Shown: piece after piece, positions 30,846-43,101 of the stretch | How positions within the stretch are numbered: position 1 is the first letter of the stretch | Layout of the letters: each line of letters begins with the position of its first letter | Assembly: GCF_037126175.1 (NCBI RefSeq) | Contig: NZ_CP146986.1 | Location: 5,704,501 to 5,768,500, forward strand | Reading direction: 5' to 3' | Source: Pseudomonas sp. RSB 5.4 | GTDB taxonomy: Bacteria > Pseudomonadota > Gammaproteobacteria > Pseudomonadales > Pseudomonadaceae | Length of the DNA: 64,000 nt | Notes under the pieces: model-generated | Seen by the model: the letters and a program-made list of their open reading frames with translations, nothing else | The model's database searches: none | What the model was told of the DNA's origin: nothing | Translations under genes and position numbers: made by a program

Positions 30846-31865
30846 TCAGCGAACCCAGCGCTCGCGACGCCAGATCTGCTGCTCCGACTTGGTCTGGAAG
30901 GTCCAGGCCACGAAGCGGCTCTGCTTCTGCCCTTGCGACATCTCCACCACCTGGCTTTCCAGCACGCCTGCCTTCTTCAGCGCGGTTTCGATGGCGGGCA
31001 GGTTCGAGGCTTTCGACACCAGCGTGCTGAACCACAGCACCTTGTGCTGGAAGTTCGCGCTCTCGGCGATCAGTTGCGTCACGAAACGCGCTTCACCGCC
31101 CTCACACCACAGCTCGGCAGACTGACCGCCGAAGTTCAGCACTGGCAGCTTGCGTTTCGGATCGGCCTTGCCCAGTGCGCGCCATTTGCGCTCGCTGCCC
31201 TTGGTCGCTTCCTCCATCGAGGCGTGAAACGGCGGGTTGCACATGGTCAGGTCAAAGCGTTCGCCCGGCTCCAGCAAGCCAATCAGGATGTGCTTGCGGT
31301 TTTCCTGCTGGCGCAGCTTGATGACCTTGTTCAGGTCGTTGGACTGGACGATGGCTCGGGCGGCGGCCACGGCCGTCGGGTCGATCTCCGAACCGAGGAA
31401 GTGCCAGCGGTATTCGCTGTTGCCGATCAGCGGATACACGCAGTTGGCGCCCATGCCGATGTCCAGCACGTTGACGATCGCACCGCGCGGGACCTTGCCG
31501 TCGTTCATGCTCGCCAGCAGGTCAGCGAGGAAGTGCACGTAATCGGCACGGCCCGGGACCGGTGGGCAGAGGTAATCCGCCGGAATATCCCAATGCTCGA
31601 TGCCATAGAACGACTTGAGCAGCGCCCGGTTGAACACGCGCACCGCGTCGGGGCTGGCGAAGTCGATGCTTTCCTTGCCGTACGGGTTGGTGATCACGAA
31701 CTTCGCCAGTTCCGGCGTGGTCTTGATCAGCGCCGGGAAGTCATAGCGACCCTGGTGACGATTGCGCGGGTGCAGGCTGGCCTTTTCACGCGACTCAACG
31801 GCTTTGGTCGGGGTCGCGGCATCAGGCTTCTTGCGCGCAGGTTTGGGTGTGCGGGGGGCGTTCAT
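30846..31865 (-). CDS. rlmF: RlmF, 23S rRNA m6A1618 methyltransferase
   Basis: The product is 339 residues from the ATG at 31865, placing the basic N-terminus ([18 protein letters not shown]) at the start; a longer frame to 31928 is unsupported. It carries the N6-adenine methyltransferase motif NPPFH ([13 protein letters not shown]) and the SAM-binding [16 protein letters not shown]. RlmF methylates A1618 of 23S rRNA. Confidence 0.93.
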   Translation of the reverse strand: MNAPRTPKPARKKPDAATPTKAVESREKASLHPRNRHQGRYDFPALIKTTPELAKFVITNPYGKESIDFASPDAVRVFNRALLKSFYGIEHWDIPADYLCPPVPGRADYVHFLADLLASMNDGKVPRGAIVNVLDIGMGANCVYPLIGNSEYRWHFLGSEIDPTAVAAARAIVQSNDLNKVIKLRQQENRKHILIGLLEPGERFDLTMCNPPFHASMEEATKGSERKWRALGKADPKRKLPVLNFGGQSAELWCEGGEARFVTQLIAESANFQHKVLWFSTLVSKASNLPAIETALKKAGVLESQVVEMSQGQKQSRFVAWTFQTKSEQQIWRRERWVR

Positions 31866-31938
31866 GGGTGTGATCGATTCGGGTATGGCTGAAAGTGGCG
31901 GGTATTGTCCCACATCTAAAGGCAACACCGTTCAAACT

Positions 31939-32028
31939 GTGGGAGCGGGCTTGCTCGCGAAAGCGGTGTGCTCGCCAACACACAGGTTGAATGAGACACC
32001 GCATTCGCGAGCAAGCCCGCTCCCACAG
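31939..32028. repeat. REPIN between rlmF and valS
   Basis: Inverted standard pair located between the rlmF start and the valS terminator. Confidence 0.91.
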
Positions 32029-32051
32029 GGGATTTGTAGCGATTCTTGAAT

Positions 32052-32082
32052 AAAAAAGGGAGGCCGTTGCGGGCCTCCCTTG
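32052..32082 (-). terminator. Intrinsic terminator of valS
   Basis: On the minus strand AAGGGAGGCC and GGCCTCCCTT pair with a 6-nt loop and run into Ts, 18 nt after the valS stop. Confidence 0.92.
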
Positions 32083-32099
32083 TTCATTGCGGCTTGCCC

Positions 32100-34946
32100 T
32101 TACAGGCTGGAAATCCGCGCGTGCTGCTCGGCCAGTTTGCCCAGGGCTTGTTCAGCCTCGGCCAGTTTGGCGCGTTCCTTCTCGATGACTTCGGCCGGGG
32201 CCTTGTCAACGAAACCGGCGTTCGACAGCTTGCCGCCAACCCGCTGGACTTCGCCCTGCAGACGCAGGATTTCCTTGTCCAGACGTGCCAGCTCGGCGCC
32301 CTTGTCGATCAGACCGGCCATCGGCACCAGCACTTCCATCTCGCCAACCAGCGCGGTGGCGGACAGCGGCGCTTCTTCGCCAGCGGCCAGGACGGTGATC
32401 GATTCCAGACGCGCCAGCTTCTTCAGCAGTGCTTCGTTCTCGGTCAGACGACGCTGATCTTCAGCGCTGACGTTCTTCAGGTAGATCGGCAGCGGTTTGC
32501 CCGGGCCGATGTTCATTTCGCCACGGATGTTACGCGTGCCGAGCATGAGGCCTTTGAGCCACTCGATGTCGTCTTCGGCGGCCGGATCGATGCGCTCTTC
32601 GTTGGCCACTGGCCAAGGTTGCAGCATGATCGTCTTGCCCTGAATGCCGGCCAGCGGCGCGATGCGCTGCCAGATTTCTTCAGTGATGAACGGCATGAAC
32701 GGGTGCGCCAGACGCAGCGCCACTTCCAGTACGCGCACCAGCGTGCGACGGGTGCCGCGCTGACGCTCGACCGGGGCGTTTTCGTCCCACAGCACTGGCT
32801 TGGACAACTCCAGATACCAGTCGCAGTACTGGTTCCAGATGAACTCGTACAGCGCTTGCGCGGCGAGGTCAAAACGGAATTGATCCAGTTGACGGGTCAC
32901 TTCGGCTTCAGTGCGTTGCAGCTGCGAGATGATCCAGCGATCCGCCAGCGACAGCTCGTAGGCTTCGCCGTTCTGGCCGCAGTCTTCGCCCTTGTCCAGA
33001 ACATAACGCGCGGCGTTCCAGATCTTGTTGCAGAAGTTGCGATAGCCTTCGACGCGGCCCATGTCGAACTTGATGTCGCGACCGGTGGACGCCAGCGAGC
33101 AGAAAGTGAAGCGCAGGGCGTCGGTGCCGTAGCTGGCGATGCCTTCGGCGAACTCGTCGCGGGTCTGCTTCTCGATCTTCTTCGCCAGTTTCGGCTGCAT
33201 CATGCCTGAGGTGCGTTTCTGCACCAGGGCTTCCAGCTCGATACCGTCGATGATGTCCAGCGGGTCCAGGACGTTGCCCTTGGACTTGGACATCTTCTGG
33301 CCTTGGCCATCACGCACCAGACCGTGCACGTAAACGGTCTTGAACGGCACCTGCGGGGTGCCGTCCTCGTTCTTGATCAGGTGCATCGTCAGCATGATCA
33401 TCCGGGCAACCCAGAAGAAAATGATGTCGAAACCGGTGACCAGCACGTCGGTGGAGTGGAATTTCTTCAGGAATTCGGTCTTTTCCGGCCAGCCCAGGGT
33501 GGAGAACGTCCACAGACCCGAGCTGAACCAGGTGTCGAGCACGTCGTTGTCCTGTTGCAGCGCAACGTCCGGGCCGAGGTTGTGCTTGGCACGCACTTCG
33601 GCTTCGTCGCGACCGACGTAGACCTTGCCCGACTCGTCGTACCAGGCCGGAATCCGGTGGCCCCACCACAGCTGACGGCTGATGCACCAGTCCTGGATGT
33701 CGCGCATCCACGAGAAGTACATGTTTTCGTACTGCTTCGGCACGAACTGGATACGGCCGTCTTCAACGGCAGCAATCGCCGGCTCAGCCAGCGGCTTGGT
33801 GGAAACGTACCACTGGTCGGTCAGCCACGGCTCGATGACGGTGCCGGAGCGGTCGCCTTTCGGCACTTTCAGGTTGTGGTCGTCGACGCTGACCAGCAGG
33901 CCGGCGGCGTCGAACGCCGCGACGATCTGCTTGCGCGCTTCGAAACGCTCGAGGCCGGCGTATTCAGCCGGGATCTTGCCGTCGATGCTGTCGTTCAGCG
34001 TGCCGTCGAGGTTGAACACCTGGGCGGCGGGCAGCACGTTGGCGTTCTTGTCGAAGATGTTCAGCAGCGGCAGGTTGTGGCGCTTGCCGACTTCGTAGTC
34101 GTTGAAGTCGTGGGCCGGGGTGATTTTCACGCAGCCGGTGCCGAATTCTGGATCGCAGTAATCGTCGGCGATGATCGGGATGCGGCGGCCAACCAGTGGC
34201 AGCTCGACAAATTTGCCGATCAGGGCTTTGTAGCGTTCGTCGTTCGGGTTAACCGCGACGGCGGAGTCGCCGAGCATGGTTTCCGGACGGGTGGTCGCGA
34301 CGATCAGGAAATCGTTGCCTTCAGCGGTTTTCGCGCCGTCGGCCAGCGGGTACTTGAGGTTCCACAGGAAACCTTTCTCGTCGTGGTTTTCCACTTCGAG
34401 GTCGGAAATCGCCGTGTGCAGCTTGGTGTCCCAGTTGACCAGACGCTTGCCGCGATAGATCAAACCGTCTTCGTGCAGGCGCACGAAGGCTTCTTTAACC
34501 GCTTCCGAGAGACCGTCGTCCATGGTGAAGCGCTCGCGGCTCCAGTCCACGGACGAGCCGAGGCGGCGAATCTGGCGGCTGATGTTGCCGCCGGACTGAT
34601 CCTTCCACTCCCAGATTTTCTCGAGGAATTTCTCGCGGCCCAGGTCGTGACGGTTCTGGCCGGTGGCTTCCAGTTGACGCTCGACCAGCATCTGCGTGGC
34701 GATACCGGCGTGGTCGGTGCCCGGCTGCCACAGGGTGTTGCGACCCTGCATGCGGCGGAAACGGATCAGGGCGTCCATGATCGCGTTGTTGAAACCGTGA
34801 CCCATGTGCAGGCTGCCGGTGACGTTCGGCGGCGGGATCATGATGGTGTAGGAATCGCCCGCGCCTTGCGGTGCGAAATAGTTCTCGGACTCCCAGGTGT
34901 TGTACCAGGAAGTTTCAATGGCGTGCGGCTGGTAGGTCTTATCCAT
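32100..34946 (-). CDS. valS: ValS, valyl-tRNA synthetase
   Basis: This 948-residue class I synthetase charges tRNA-Val. It has the HIGH-type motif in [14 protein letters not shown] near the N-terminus and [12 protein letters not shown] near residue 555. The CP1 editing domain is between them, and a C-terminal coiled-coil arm (residues about 880-948) contains the typical leucine/charged heptads. It heads the valS-holC-pepA neighbourhood, transcribed after the two small genes at 35.2-36.0 kb. Confidence 0.97.
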   Translation of the reverse strand: MDKTYQPHAIETSWYNTWESENYFAPQGAGDSYTIMIPPPNVTGSLHMGHGFNNAIMDALIRFRRMQGRNTLWQPGTDHAGIATQMLVERQLEATGQNRHDLGREKFLEKIWEWKDQSGGNISRQIRRLGSSVDWSRERFTMDDGLSEAVKEAFVRLHEDGLIYRGKRLVNWDTKLHTAISDLEVENHDEKGFLWNLKYPLADGAKTAEGNDFLIVATTRPETMLGDSAVAVNPNDERYKALIGKFVELPLVGRRIPIIADDYCDPEFGTGCVKITPAHDFNDYEVGKRHNLPLLNIFDKNANVLPAAQVFNLDGTLNDSIDGKIPAEYAGLERFEARKQIVAAFDAAGLLVSVDDHNLKVPKGDRSGTVIEPWLTDQWYVSTKPLAEPAIAAVEDGRIQFVPKQYENMYFSWMRDIQDWCISRQLWWGHRIPAWYDESGKVYVGRDEAEVRAKHNLGPDVALQQDNDVLDTWFSSGLWTFSTLGWPEKTEFLKKFHSTDVLVTGFDIIFFWVARMIMLTMHLIKNEDGTPQVPFKTVYVHGLVRDGQGQKMSKSKGNVLDPLDIIDGIELEALVQKRTSGMMQPKLAKKIEKQTRDEFAEGIASYGTDALRFTFCSLASTGRDIKFDMGRVEGYRNFCNKIWNAARYVLDKGEDCGQNGEAYELSLADRWIISQLQRTEAEVTRQLDQFRFDLAAQALYEFIWNQYCDWYLELSKPVLWDENAPVERQRGTRRTLVRVLEVALRLAHPFMPFITEEIWQRIAPLAGIQGKTIMLQPWPVANEERIDPAAEDDIEWLKGLMLGTRNIRGEMNIGPGKPLPIYLKNVSAEDQRRLTENEALLKKLARLESITVLAAGEEAPLSATALVGEMEVLVPMAGLIDKGAELARLDKEILRLQGEVQRVGGKLSNAGFVDKAPAEVIEKERAKLAEAEQALGKLAEQHARISSL

Positions 34947-35060
34947 GCGCGGCGGGACCCTATTGGCATTTATTCAGGAAAAGCCGGGAAGTATAGCGGG
35001 GCATGGGGCCGAGGGCGAGCGGGGCGGGCCGGGTGGAGACCTAAATGTGATCGCGAACTC

Positions 35061-35194
35061 TGTGGCGAGGGAGCTTGCTCCCGCTCGGCTGCGCAGCAGT
35101 CGTAAACACTGCCACGCAGGCTTCGCGGACAAAACACTGTTGAATAGTTTTGGGGGCGCTTCGCACCCCAGCGGGAGCAAGCTCCCTCGCCACA
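35061..35194. repeat. Class-B REP doublet between valS and the downstream gene
   Basis: Inverted GGCGAGGGAGCTTGCTCCC arms at the two ends enclose about 80 bp. Its interior resembles that of the copy at 28500-28620 near the left arm (GCTGCGCAGCAGTCG), so both descend from a common element. Confidence 0.87.
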
Positions 35195-35213
35195 AAAAAT
35201 ACCGGAGGCCGGG

Positions 35214-35609
35214 TTATTCGTATTGGCTCAGCAACCGCTCCATCCGCGCCTCGAGGCGGCGTTTGATTTCGGTTTCGATGTGCGGCGCGAAGTCGTCGAT
35301 CACGTCCTGCATGATCAGTTGCGCAGCGGCGCGCAGTTCGCTGTCCAGGTGCAGCAGGGCGTCCGGGCCTTTATCCACAGGTGCTGCCGGTTTGGCAGCA
35401 GGCGCCGGGGCCGGAGCTTGGGGCGGTTCGATGGCGGGCGGCGCGGTGTCGACGGCCTCGAACAACATCGGAATCTGTTCCTGTTCACCGTCATCGACCG
35501 TGTCGGTCAGCAGTGGCGGTTGCAGGTTGTCATCGCCGAGCAACTGGCGGATCGATTCGAGATCGTCCAGCAGGTGCGCAGGCTTTTGCAGCGGTTTTGG
35601 AGTGTCCAT
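35214..35609 (-). CDS. Conserved hypothetical protein between valS and holC
   Basis: This 131-residue acidic protein has a central Pro/Ala-rich linker (QAPAPAPAAKPAAP, about residues 62-80) and a helical C-terminus ending in KRRLEARMERLLSQYE, possibly a coiled coil. Short unnamed genes occupy this place in other pseudomonads. I recognise no domain. It is 8 nt downstream of holC and presumably co-transcribed with it. Confidence 0.75.
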   Translation of the reverse strand: MDTPKPLQKPAHLLDDLESIRQLLGDDNLQPPLLTDTVDDGEQEQIPMLFEAVDTAPPAIEPPQAPAPAPAAKPAAPVDKGPDALLHLDSELRAAAQLIMQDVIDDFAPHIETEIKRRLEARMERLLSQYE

Positions 35610-35617
35610 CGGCGTAC

Positions 35618-36046
35618 TCAGAGTCGCTGTAAACGGTGATCTTGCAGAGGATAGCCCTGTTCGCGGTAGAAACGGAAACTCTCCCGTGCCGCCGCGCGAA
35701 TCACCGGATCTTCCACCACCACTTCCGCCACGCGGGCGAATTGGCTGGCGAAGGCCGGGACTTTCAGGTCGAGGTTGACCAGCAGGTCCTGATGCGCGCC
35801 GCAGTCAACGCCCACTCCCAGCACGATCAAACCGTCCGGTTCGCTCTCGGCAGGGCCGTGGGGTACGAACGTTTCGCCCTTGAACGCCCACAGGCGCGCA
35901 TCGAGATCGTCACGCTGGGCAGCATCGCTGCAATGCAGGTAGATGCGATGACCCATGCGCCAGGCTTTCTCGGTGAGCTTGCAGGCAAAGTCCAGACGAG
36001 CCGAAGGGTCGGCGCTGGGCAGGATATAGAAGTCGACTTTGGTCAT
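35618..36046 (-). CDS. holC: HolC, DNA polymerase III chi subunit
   Basis: This 142-residue protein starts MTKVDFYILPSADPSARLDFACKLTEKAW, the HolC signature. Chi joins the clamp loader to SSB through the psi subunit. It precedes the small gene at 35.2 kb and follows pepA with a 60-nt gap, an arrangement common in pseudomonads. Confidence 0.94.
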   Translation of the reverse strand: MTKVDFYILPSADPSARLDFACKLTEKAWRMGHRIYLHCSDAAQRDDLDARLWAFKGETFVPHGPAESEPDGLIVLGVGVDCGAHQDLLVNLDLKVPAFASQFARVAEVVVEDPVIRAAARESFRFYREQGYPLQDHRLQRL

Positions 36047-36106
36047 TGCGGTTCCTGAGCCTTGAGCGGCGTCACCGTAAAGTGACGCCGCCCAGGTTCA
36101 TCGGTT

Positions 36107-37905
<1,799 letters not shown>

Positions 37906-39027
37906 TTGATCGTCTTCCGTTATCTGTCCCGTGAAGTGATGTTGACCCTGAGCGCCGTCAGCGCCGTGCTGCTGGTCATCATCATGAGCGGTCGCTTCAT
38001 CAAATACCTTGCCCAGGCCGCTGCGGGCCAACTCGATCCGGGATCGCTGTTCCTGATCATGGGTTACCGTCTGCCGGGTTTCATGCAACTGATCCTGCCA
38101 TTGGGGCTGTTTCTCGGGATCCTGCTGGCTTACGGCCGGTTGTACCTCGAAAGCGAAATGACCGTGCTCTCGGCCACCGGCATGAGTCAGCAGCGTCTGC
38201 TGCGCATGACCCTGTTCCCGGCAACGCTGGTGGCACTGGTGGTCGCGTGGCTGAGCCTGAGCCTGGCCCCGCAGGGCGCCACCCAGTTTCAGCTGTTGCT
38301 GAACAAGCAGGACGCCCTGACCGAGTTCGATACCCTAGAACCTGGCCGTTTTCAGGAGTTGCGTGACGGCACCCGGGTGACCTACACCGAAACGCTGACT
38401 GATGATCGCGTCAACCTCAGCGGCGTGTTCATCTCGCAGAAGAACCTCGGTTCCGATCAGAAAGACCGAGGGATTTCCGTGCTGGTGGCCGAGAAGGGCC
38501 GTCAGGAAATCCGTCCGGACGGCAACCGCTACCTGATCCTGCACAATGGCTATCGCTATGACGGCAGTCCGGGCCAGGCCGATTATCGTGCGATCAAATA
38601 CGACACCTACGGCGTATTGCTGCCCAAACCTGATGCCAGTGACGAAGTCACCGACCGTGATGCGATCCCCACTTCGACCCTGCTGAGCAATGACGACGTG
38701 CGCTCCAAGGCCGAACTGCAATGGCGCCTTTCGCTGCCGTTGCTGGTATTCATCGTGACTCTGATGGCGGTGCCGCTGTCGCGGGTCAATCCGCGTCAGG
38801 GCCGTTTCCTGAAGCTGCTGCCGGCGATTCTTCTTTATATGGCTTACCTGACCATCCTGATTGCCGCCCGCGGCGCCCTCGAAAAAGGCAAGATCCCGTC
38901 GGGCCTCGGCTTGTGGTGGGTGCACGGGATCTTCCTGGTCATCGGTCTCGGCCTGCTGTACTGGGAGCCCATGCGCCTGAAACTGGCCAGCCGTCGCAGC
39001 GCTGCGCTGGAGGTGGCCCGTGGTTAA
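37906..39027 (+). CDS. lptF: LptF, lipopolysaccharide export permease
   Basis: The product is 373 residues from a TTG at 37906, which is preceded by GGAG with 8 nt spacing; a GTG at 37897 overlaps that site and is less likely. It has three N-terminal helices and three C-terminal helices around a periplasmic jellyroll. The start MIVFRYLSREV and segment GRLYLESEMTVLSATGMSQQRLL are LptF/LptG family signatures. LptF works with LptG and LptB2 to extract LPS from the inner membrane. Confidence 0.92.
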   Translation: MIVFRYLSREVMLTLSAVSAVLLVIIMSGRFIKYLAQAAAGQLDPGSLFLIMGYRLPGFMQLILPLGLFLGILLAYGRLYLESEMTVLSATGMSQQRLLRMTLFPATLVALVVAWLSLSLAPQGATQFQLLLNKQDALTEFDTLEPGRFQELRDGTRVTYTETLTDDRVNLSGVFISQKNLGSDQKDRGISVLVAEKGRQEIRPDGNRYLILHNGYRYDGSPGQADYRAIKYDTYGVLLPKPDASDEVTDRDAIPTSTLLSNDDVRSKAELQWRLSLPLLVFIVTLMAVPLSRVNPRQGRFLKLLPAILLYMAYLTILIAARGALEKGKIPSGLGLWWVHGIFLVIGLGLLYWEPMRLKLASRRSAALEVARG

Positions 39028-40081
39028 ACTCGACCGCTACATCGGCAGCAGTGTGTTCATGGCGATCATCGCCGTGCTGGCGATTATTCTGGGTCTGGCG
39101 ACACTGTTCGCTTTCATCGACGAGATGGGCGACGTCAGCGATACCTATACGCTGACCGATGTGCTGAGCTTCGTCATCCTCACCGCGCCACGTCGCTTGT
39201 ATGAAATGCTGCCGATGGCCGCGCTGATCGGCTGCCTGATCGGCCTTGGCAGTCTGGCCAGCAGCAGTGAGCTGACGGTCATGCGTGCGGCGGGTGTGTC
39301 CATCGGGCGCATCGTCTGGGCGGTCATGAAGCCGATGCTGGTGCTGATGCTGGCCGGCGTGCTGATTGGCGAGTACGTGGCCCCGGCCACCGAAAGCATG
39401 GCCCAGGCCAATCGCTCGCTGGCGCAAGGCAGCGGCGACGCGCAAAGCGCCAAGCACGGCATGTGGCACCGTCAGGGTGAGGAGTTCATCCACATCAACG
39501 CCGTGCAACCCAACGGCCTGTTGTATGGCGTGACCCGCTATCACTTCGACAAAGAGCGCCACCTGCTGAGCTCCAGTTTCGCCAAACGTGCGGATTTCGA
39601 CGGCAAGCGCTGGCTGCTCACCGACGTAGCTACCACGGTTTTCCACGAACGCAGTACCGAAGTGGTGAATGCGCCGAGCGAGGAGTGGGACGTGTCGCTG
39701 AGTCCGCAATTGCTCAACACGGTGGTGATGGCGCCTGAAGCACTGTCCATTTCCGGTCTGTGGGGCTATATCCACTATCTGGCGGATCAGGGCCTGAGCA
39801 ACGGTCGTTACTGGCTGGCATTTTGGGTCAAGGTGTTGCAGCCGCTGGTCACCGCCGCACTGGTGCTGATGGCGATTTCCTTCATTTTCGGTCCGTTGCG
39901 CTCGGTAACCCTCGGTCAGCGGGTGTTCACCGGTGTGCTGGTGGGCTTCACCTTCCGCATCGTCCAGGATTTGCTCGGTCCATCGAGCCTGGTGTTCGGT
40001 TTCTCGCCGCTGTTCGCGGTGCTGGTGCCGGCCACGGTCTGTGCGCTGGCAGGCGTCTGGTTGCTGCGACGGGCCGGTTGA
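39020..40081 (+). CDS. lptG: LptG, lipopolysaccharide export permease
   Basis: This 353-residue permease overlaps lptF by 8 nt. It has the LptG pattern of six helices and a periplasmic domain, with ELTVMRAAGVSIGRIVWAVMKP as the coupling segment. A strong terminator follows; together lptF and lptG form a two-gene operon. Confidence 0.94.
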   Translation: MVKLDRYIGSSVFMAIIAVLAIILGLATLFAFIDEMGDVSDTYTLTDVLSFVILTAPRRLYEMLPMAALIGCLIGLGSLASSSELTVMRAAGVSIGRIVWAVMKPMLVLMLAGVLIGEYVAPATESMAQANRSLAQGSGDAQSAKHGMWHRQGEEFIHINAVQPNGLLYGVTRYHFDKERHLLSSSFAKRADFDGKRWLLTDVATTVFHERSTEVVNAPSEEWDVSLSPQLLNTVVMAPEALSISGLWGYIHYLADQGLSNGRYWLAFWVKVLQPLVTAALVLMAISFIFGPLRSVTLGQRVFTGVLVGFTFRIVQDLLGPSSLVFGFSPLFAVLVPATVCALAGVWLLRRAG

Positions 40082-40110
40082 TGGCCGCGTTGTTGCCAAT
40101 GCTTTAATCG

Positions 40111-40146
40111 CGAAAACGCCTCGGTCGACAGATCGGGGCGTTTTCG
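40111..40146 (+). terminator. Intrinsic terminator of lptFG
   Basis: CGAAAACGCC pairs with GGCGTTTTCG across a loop containing GGTCGACAGATC, 29 nt after the lptG stop; the T run is inside the right arm. Confidence 0.85.
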
Positions 40147-40171
40147 TATGCAATCCGGGTGACAGGCGAAC

Positions 40172-40201
40172 GTGACGCTTGCGCCGTGTATCAGGTACAA
40201 T
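40172..40201 (+). promoter_or_regulatory. Candidate sigma-70 promoter of lepA
   Basis: GTGACG (40172-40177) and TACAAT (40196-40201) are separated by 18 nt and lie about 50 nt before the lepA start. The -10 is good and the -35 moderate. Confidence 0.4.
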
Positions 40202-40253
40202 TCCCGGCTATTTTTCGGCGGGCCAAGCCTGCAGCCTTTTTGAGTGTTGATCC

Positions 40254-42050
40254 GTGAGTGATTTGAGTCATATCCGCAATTTCTCCATCATCGCCCACAT
40301 TGACCATGGCAAGTCGACGCTGGCTGACCGTTTCATCCAGATGTGCGGTGGCCTGGCCGAGCGTGAAATGGAAGCCCAGGTACTGGATTCCATGGATCTG
40401 GAGCGCGAACGCGGGATCACCATCAAGGCCCACAGCGTTACTCTCTATTACAAAGCCAAAGATGGCGTCACCTACCAGCTGAACTTCATTGACACCCCGG
40501 GCCACGTCGACTTCACCTACGAAGTCAGCCGTTCCCTGGCGGCGTGTGAAGGTGCGTTGCTGGTGGTCGATGCCGGTCAGGGTGTTGAAGCCCAGTCCGT
40601 GGCCAACTGTTACACCGCGATCGAGCAGGGCCTCGAAGTCATGCCGGTGCTGAACAAGATCGACCTGCCACAGGCCGAGCCGGACCGCGTCAAGGACGAG
40701 ATCGAGAAGATCATCGGCATCGACGCCACCGACGCCGTCACCTGCAGCGCCAAGACTGGCCTGGGTGTCGACGAAGTGCTCGAGCGTCTGGTCGCGACCA
40801 TTCCTGCGCCGACCGGCAACATCGAAGATCCGCTGCAAGCGTTGATCATCGACTCCTGGTTCGACAACTACCTGGGCGTTGTCTCCCTGGTGCGCGTGCG
40901 TCATGGCCGCGTGAAGAAGGGCGACAAGATCCTGGTGAAATCCACCGGCAAGATCCACCTGGTCGACAGCGTCGGCGTGTTCAACCCGAAACACACCGCC
41001 ACCGCTGACCTCAAGGCCGGCGAAGTGGGCTTCATCATCGCCAGCATCAAGGATATTCACGGTGCGCCGGTCGGTGACACCCTGACCCTGAGCTCGACTC
41101 CGGATGTGCCGGTGCTGCCCGGCTTCAAACGCATCCAGCCACAGGTTTACGCCGGTCTGTTCCCGGTCAGCTCCGACGACTTCGAGGACTTCCGCGAAGC
41201 GCTGCAGAAACTGACCCTGAACGACTCGTCGCTGCAGTACACCCCGGAAAGCTCTGATGCACTGGGCTTCGGCTTCCGTTGCGGCTTCCTCGGCATGCTG
41301 CACATGGAGATCATCCAGGAGCGCCTGGAGCGCGAATACGACCTGGACCTGATCACCACCGCGCCAACGGTAATTTTCGAGCTGGTGCTGAAAACCGGTG
41401 AAACGATTTACGTCGACAACCCATCCAAGCTTCCGGATGTGTCGGCGATCGAAGACATGCGCGAGCCAATCGTGCGTGCCAACATCCTGGTTCCGCAGGA
41501 GCACCTGGGTAACGTCATCACCCTGTGCATCGAGAAACGCGGCGTACAGGTCGACATGCTGTTCCTCGGCAATCAGGTGCAGGTCACTTATGACTTGCCG
41601 ATGAACGAAGTGGTCCTGGACTTCTTCGACCGCCTCAAATCCACCAGTCGCGGCTATGCTTCGCTGGATTACCATTTCGATCGTTACCAATCGGCTAATC
41701 TGGTGAAGCTGGACGTGCTGATCAACGGTGACAAGGTCGACGCCCTGGCGTTGATCGTGCACCGTGACAATTCGCACTTCAAAGGTCGCCAGTTGACCGA
41801 GAAGATGAAAGAACTGATTCCTCGTCAGATGTTCGACGTGGCCATCCAGGCTGCCATTGGCGGTCAGATCGTCGCCCGGACCACCGTCAAGGCACTCAGA
41901 AAGAACGTATTGGCCAAATGCTACGGCGGTGACGTAAGCCGTAAGAAAAAGCTGCTTGAAAAGCAAAAGGCCGGTAAGAAACGCATGAAGCAGGTCGGCA
42001 ACGTGGAAATTCCACAAGAAGCCTTCCTTGCCGTGCTCAGGTTGGAATAG
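40254..42050 (+). CDS. lepA: LepA (EF4), ribosome back-translocase
   Basis: This 598-residue GTPase starts at GTG 40254. It has G1 [10 protein letters not shown]2 with RGITIKA, G3 DTPGHVDF, and G4 NKIDLP, followed by EF-G-like domains and the LepA C-terminal domain (residues about 490-598). EF4 helps ribosomes during translation, and the gene is usually co-transcribed with lepB. Here it follows lptG, whereas in P. aeruginosa the algU-mucABCD operon precedes it. Confidence 0.97.
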   Translation: MSDLSHIRNFSIIAHIDHGKSTLADRFIQMCGGLAEREMEAQVLDSMDLERERGITIKAHSVTLYYKAKDGVTYQLNFIDTPGHVDFTYEVSRSLAACEGALLVVDAGQGVEAQSVANCYTAIEQGLEVMPVLNKIDLPQAEPDRVKDEIEKIIGIDATDAVTCSAKTGLGVDEVLERLVATIPAPTGNIEDPLQALIIDSWFDNYLGVVSLVRVRHGRVKKGDKILVKSTGKIHLVDSVGVFNPKHTATADLKAGEVGFIIASIKDIHGAPVGDTLTLSSTPDVPVLPGFKRIQPQVYAGLFPVSSDDFEDFREALQKLTLNDSSLQYTPESSDALGFGFRCGFLGMLHMEIIQERLEREYDLDLITTAPTVIFELVLKTGETIYVDNPSKLPDVSAIEDMREPIVRANILVPQEHLGNVITLCIEKRGVQVDMLFLGNQVQVTYDLPMNEVVLDFFDRLKSTSRGYASLDYHFDRYQSANLVKLDVLINGDKVDALALIVHRDNSHFKGRQLTEKMKELIPRQMFDVAIQAAIGGQIVARTTVKALRKNVLAKCYGGDVSRKKKLLEKQKAGKKRMKQVGNVEIPQEAFLAVLRLE

Positions 42051-42059
42051 TCAGGTCCT

Positions 42060-42914
42060 ATGTCACTAAATTTCCCGCTGTTGCTGGTCATCGCCGTGTT
42101 CGTCTGCGGCCTGTTGGCGTTGCTCGATCTGCTGTTCCTGGCGCCGCGTCGGCGTGCTGCCATTGCCTCTTATCAAGGCAGTGTCAGCCAGCCCGAGCCC
42201 GTGGTGGTCGAGAAGCTGAACAAAGAGCCGTTGCTGGTCGAATACGGCAAGTCGTTCTTTCCGGTGCTGTTCATCGTGCTGGTGCTGCGTTCGTTTCTGG
42301 TGGAACCGTTCCAGATCCCGTCCGGCTCGATGAAACCGACCCTGGACGTCGGCGACTTCATTCTGGTGAACAAGTTTTCTTACGGGATCCGCCTGCCGGT
42401 GATCGACAAGAAAGTCATCGAAGTCGGTGATCCACAGCGTGGCGATGTGATGGTGTTCCGCTACCCGAGCGACCCGAACGTCAACTACATCAAGCGTGTA
42501 GTCGGCCTGCCGGGCGACACGGTGCGTTACACCGCCGACAAGCGTCTGTTCGTCAACGGCGAGTCGATTGCCGAGCAATTGGTCGGCTCCGAGCCGGGCA
42601 CGCTGGGCAGCGCGGAACTCTACAAGGAAAAACTCGGCGCCGCCGAGCACCTGATCCGCAAGGAAATGAGCCGCTACCGCGCTACGCCGGACCATACCTG
42701 GACCGTGCCGGCCGGGCACTACTTCATGATGGGCGACAACCGCGACAACTCCAACGACAGTCGCTACTGGGATGACCCGAACATTCCCAAGGATCTGCTG
42801 GGCATGGTTCCCGACCAGAATATCGTCGGCAAAGCCTTCGCTGTCTGGATGAGCTGGCCGGAACCGAAACTCAGCCACCTGCCGAATTTCTCGCGGGTTG
42901 GCCTGATCAAGTAA
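42060..42914 (+). CDS. lepB: LepB, signal peptidase I
   Basis: This 284-residue inner-membrane serine protease has two N-terminal hydrophobic helices. The catalytic Ser90 (PSGSMKPT) and Lys145 (NYIKRVVGLPGD) are present. It removes Sec and Tat signal peptides. It is 9 nt after lepA and 183 nt before rnc; that gap has a hairpin and small frames. Confidence 0.96.
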   Translation: MSLNFPLLLVIAVFVCGLLALLDLLFLAPRRRAAIASYQGSVSQPEPVVVEKLNKEPLLVEYGKSFFPVLFIVLVLRSFLVEPFQIPSGSMKPTLDVGDFILVNKFSYGIRLPVIDKKVIEVGDPQRGDVMVFRYPSDPNVNYIKRVVGLPGDTVRYTADKRLFVNGESIAEQLVGSEPGTLGSAELYKEKLGAAEHLIRKEMSRYRATPDHTWTVPAGHYFMMGDNRDNSNDSRYWDDPNIPKDLLGMVPDQNIVGKAFAVWMSWPEPKLSHLPNFSRVGLIK

Positions 42915-42922
42915 TCAAACAC

Positions 42923-42945
42923 GGCGCTGTTGACCACAGCGCCGA
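42923..42945. other. Stem-loop in the rnc 5' leader
   Basis: CGGCGCTGT pairs perfectly with ACAGCGCCG across TGACC, 9 nt after the lepB stop. No T run follows, so it is not a classic terminator. In E. coli RNase III cuts a stem in its own leader to reduce rnc expression; this position fits a comparable role, by inference. Confidence 0.55.
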
Positions 42946-43011
42946 ATGCATTTCTGGAGTCGACACAAATCGGCTCCGGGGCATGAAGCCACGATATTCA
43001 GGATGTAATTT

Positions 43012-43101
43012 TTGAACACAGCGTTAATTGTCCCAGGCCTGCGCCGTACCCCGGCGATGGCGGTGGAATCCAGCCACGAACTCAGCGTGGGTAAACCGTG
43101 A
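43012..43101 (+). CDS. Possible 29-residue leader peptide coupled to rnc
   Basis: A TTG at 43012 with AGGA 8 nt upstream opens a frame of 29 codons ending TGA at 43099-43101. That stop overlaps the GTG of rnc as GTGA. A smaller frame (42983-43015, [10 protein letters not shown]) ends at the TTG. The product has no recognisable domain. Coupled translation is plausible but unproven; codon bias cannot be judged at this length. Confidence 0.25.
   Translation: MNTALIVPGLRRTPAMAVESSHELSVGKP

Noticed and set aside
42983..43015. Ten-codon frame [10 protein letters not shown] before rnc
   Set aside because: Too short to support as a gene alone; kept only as part of the rnc-leader finding.
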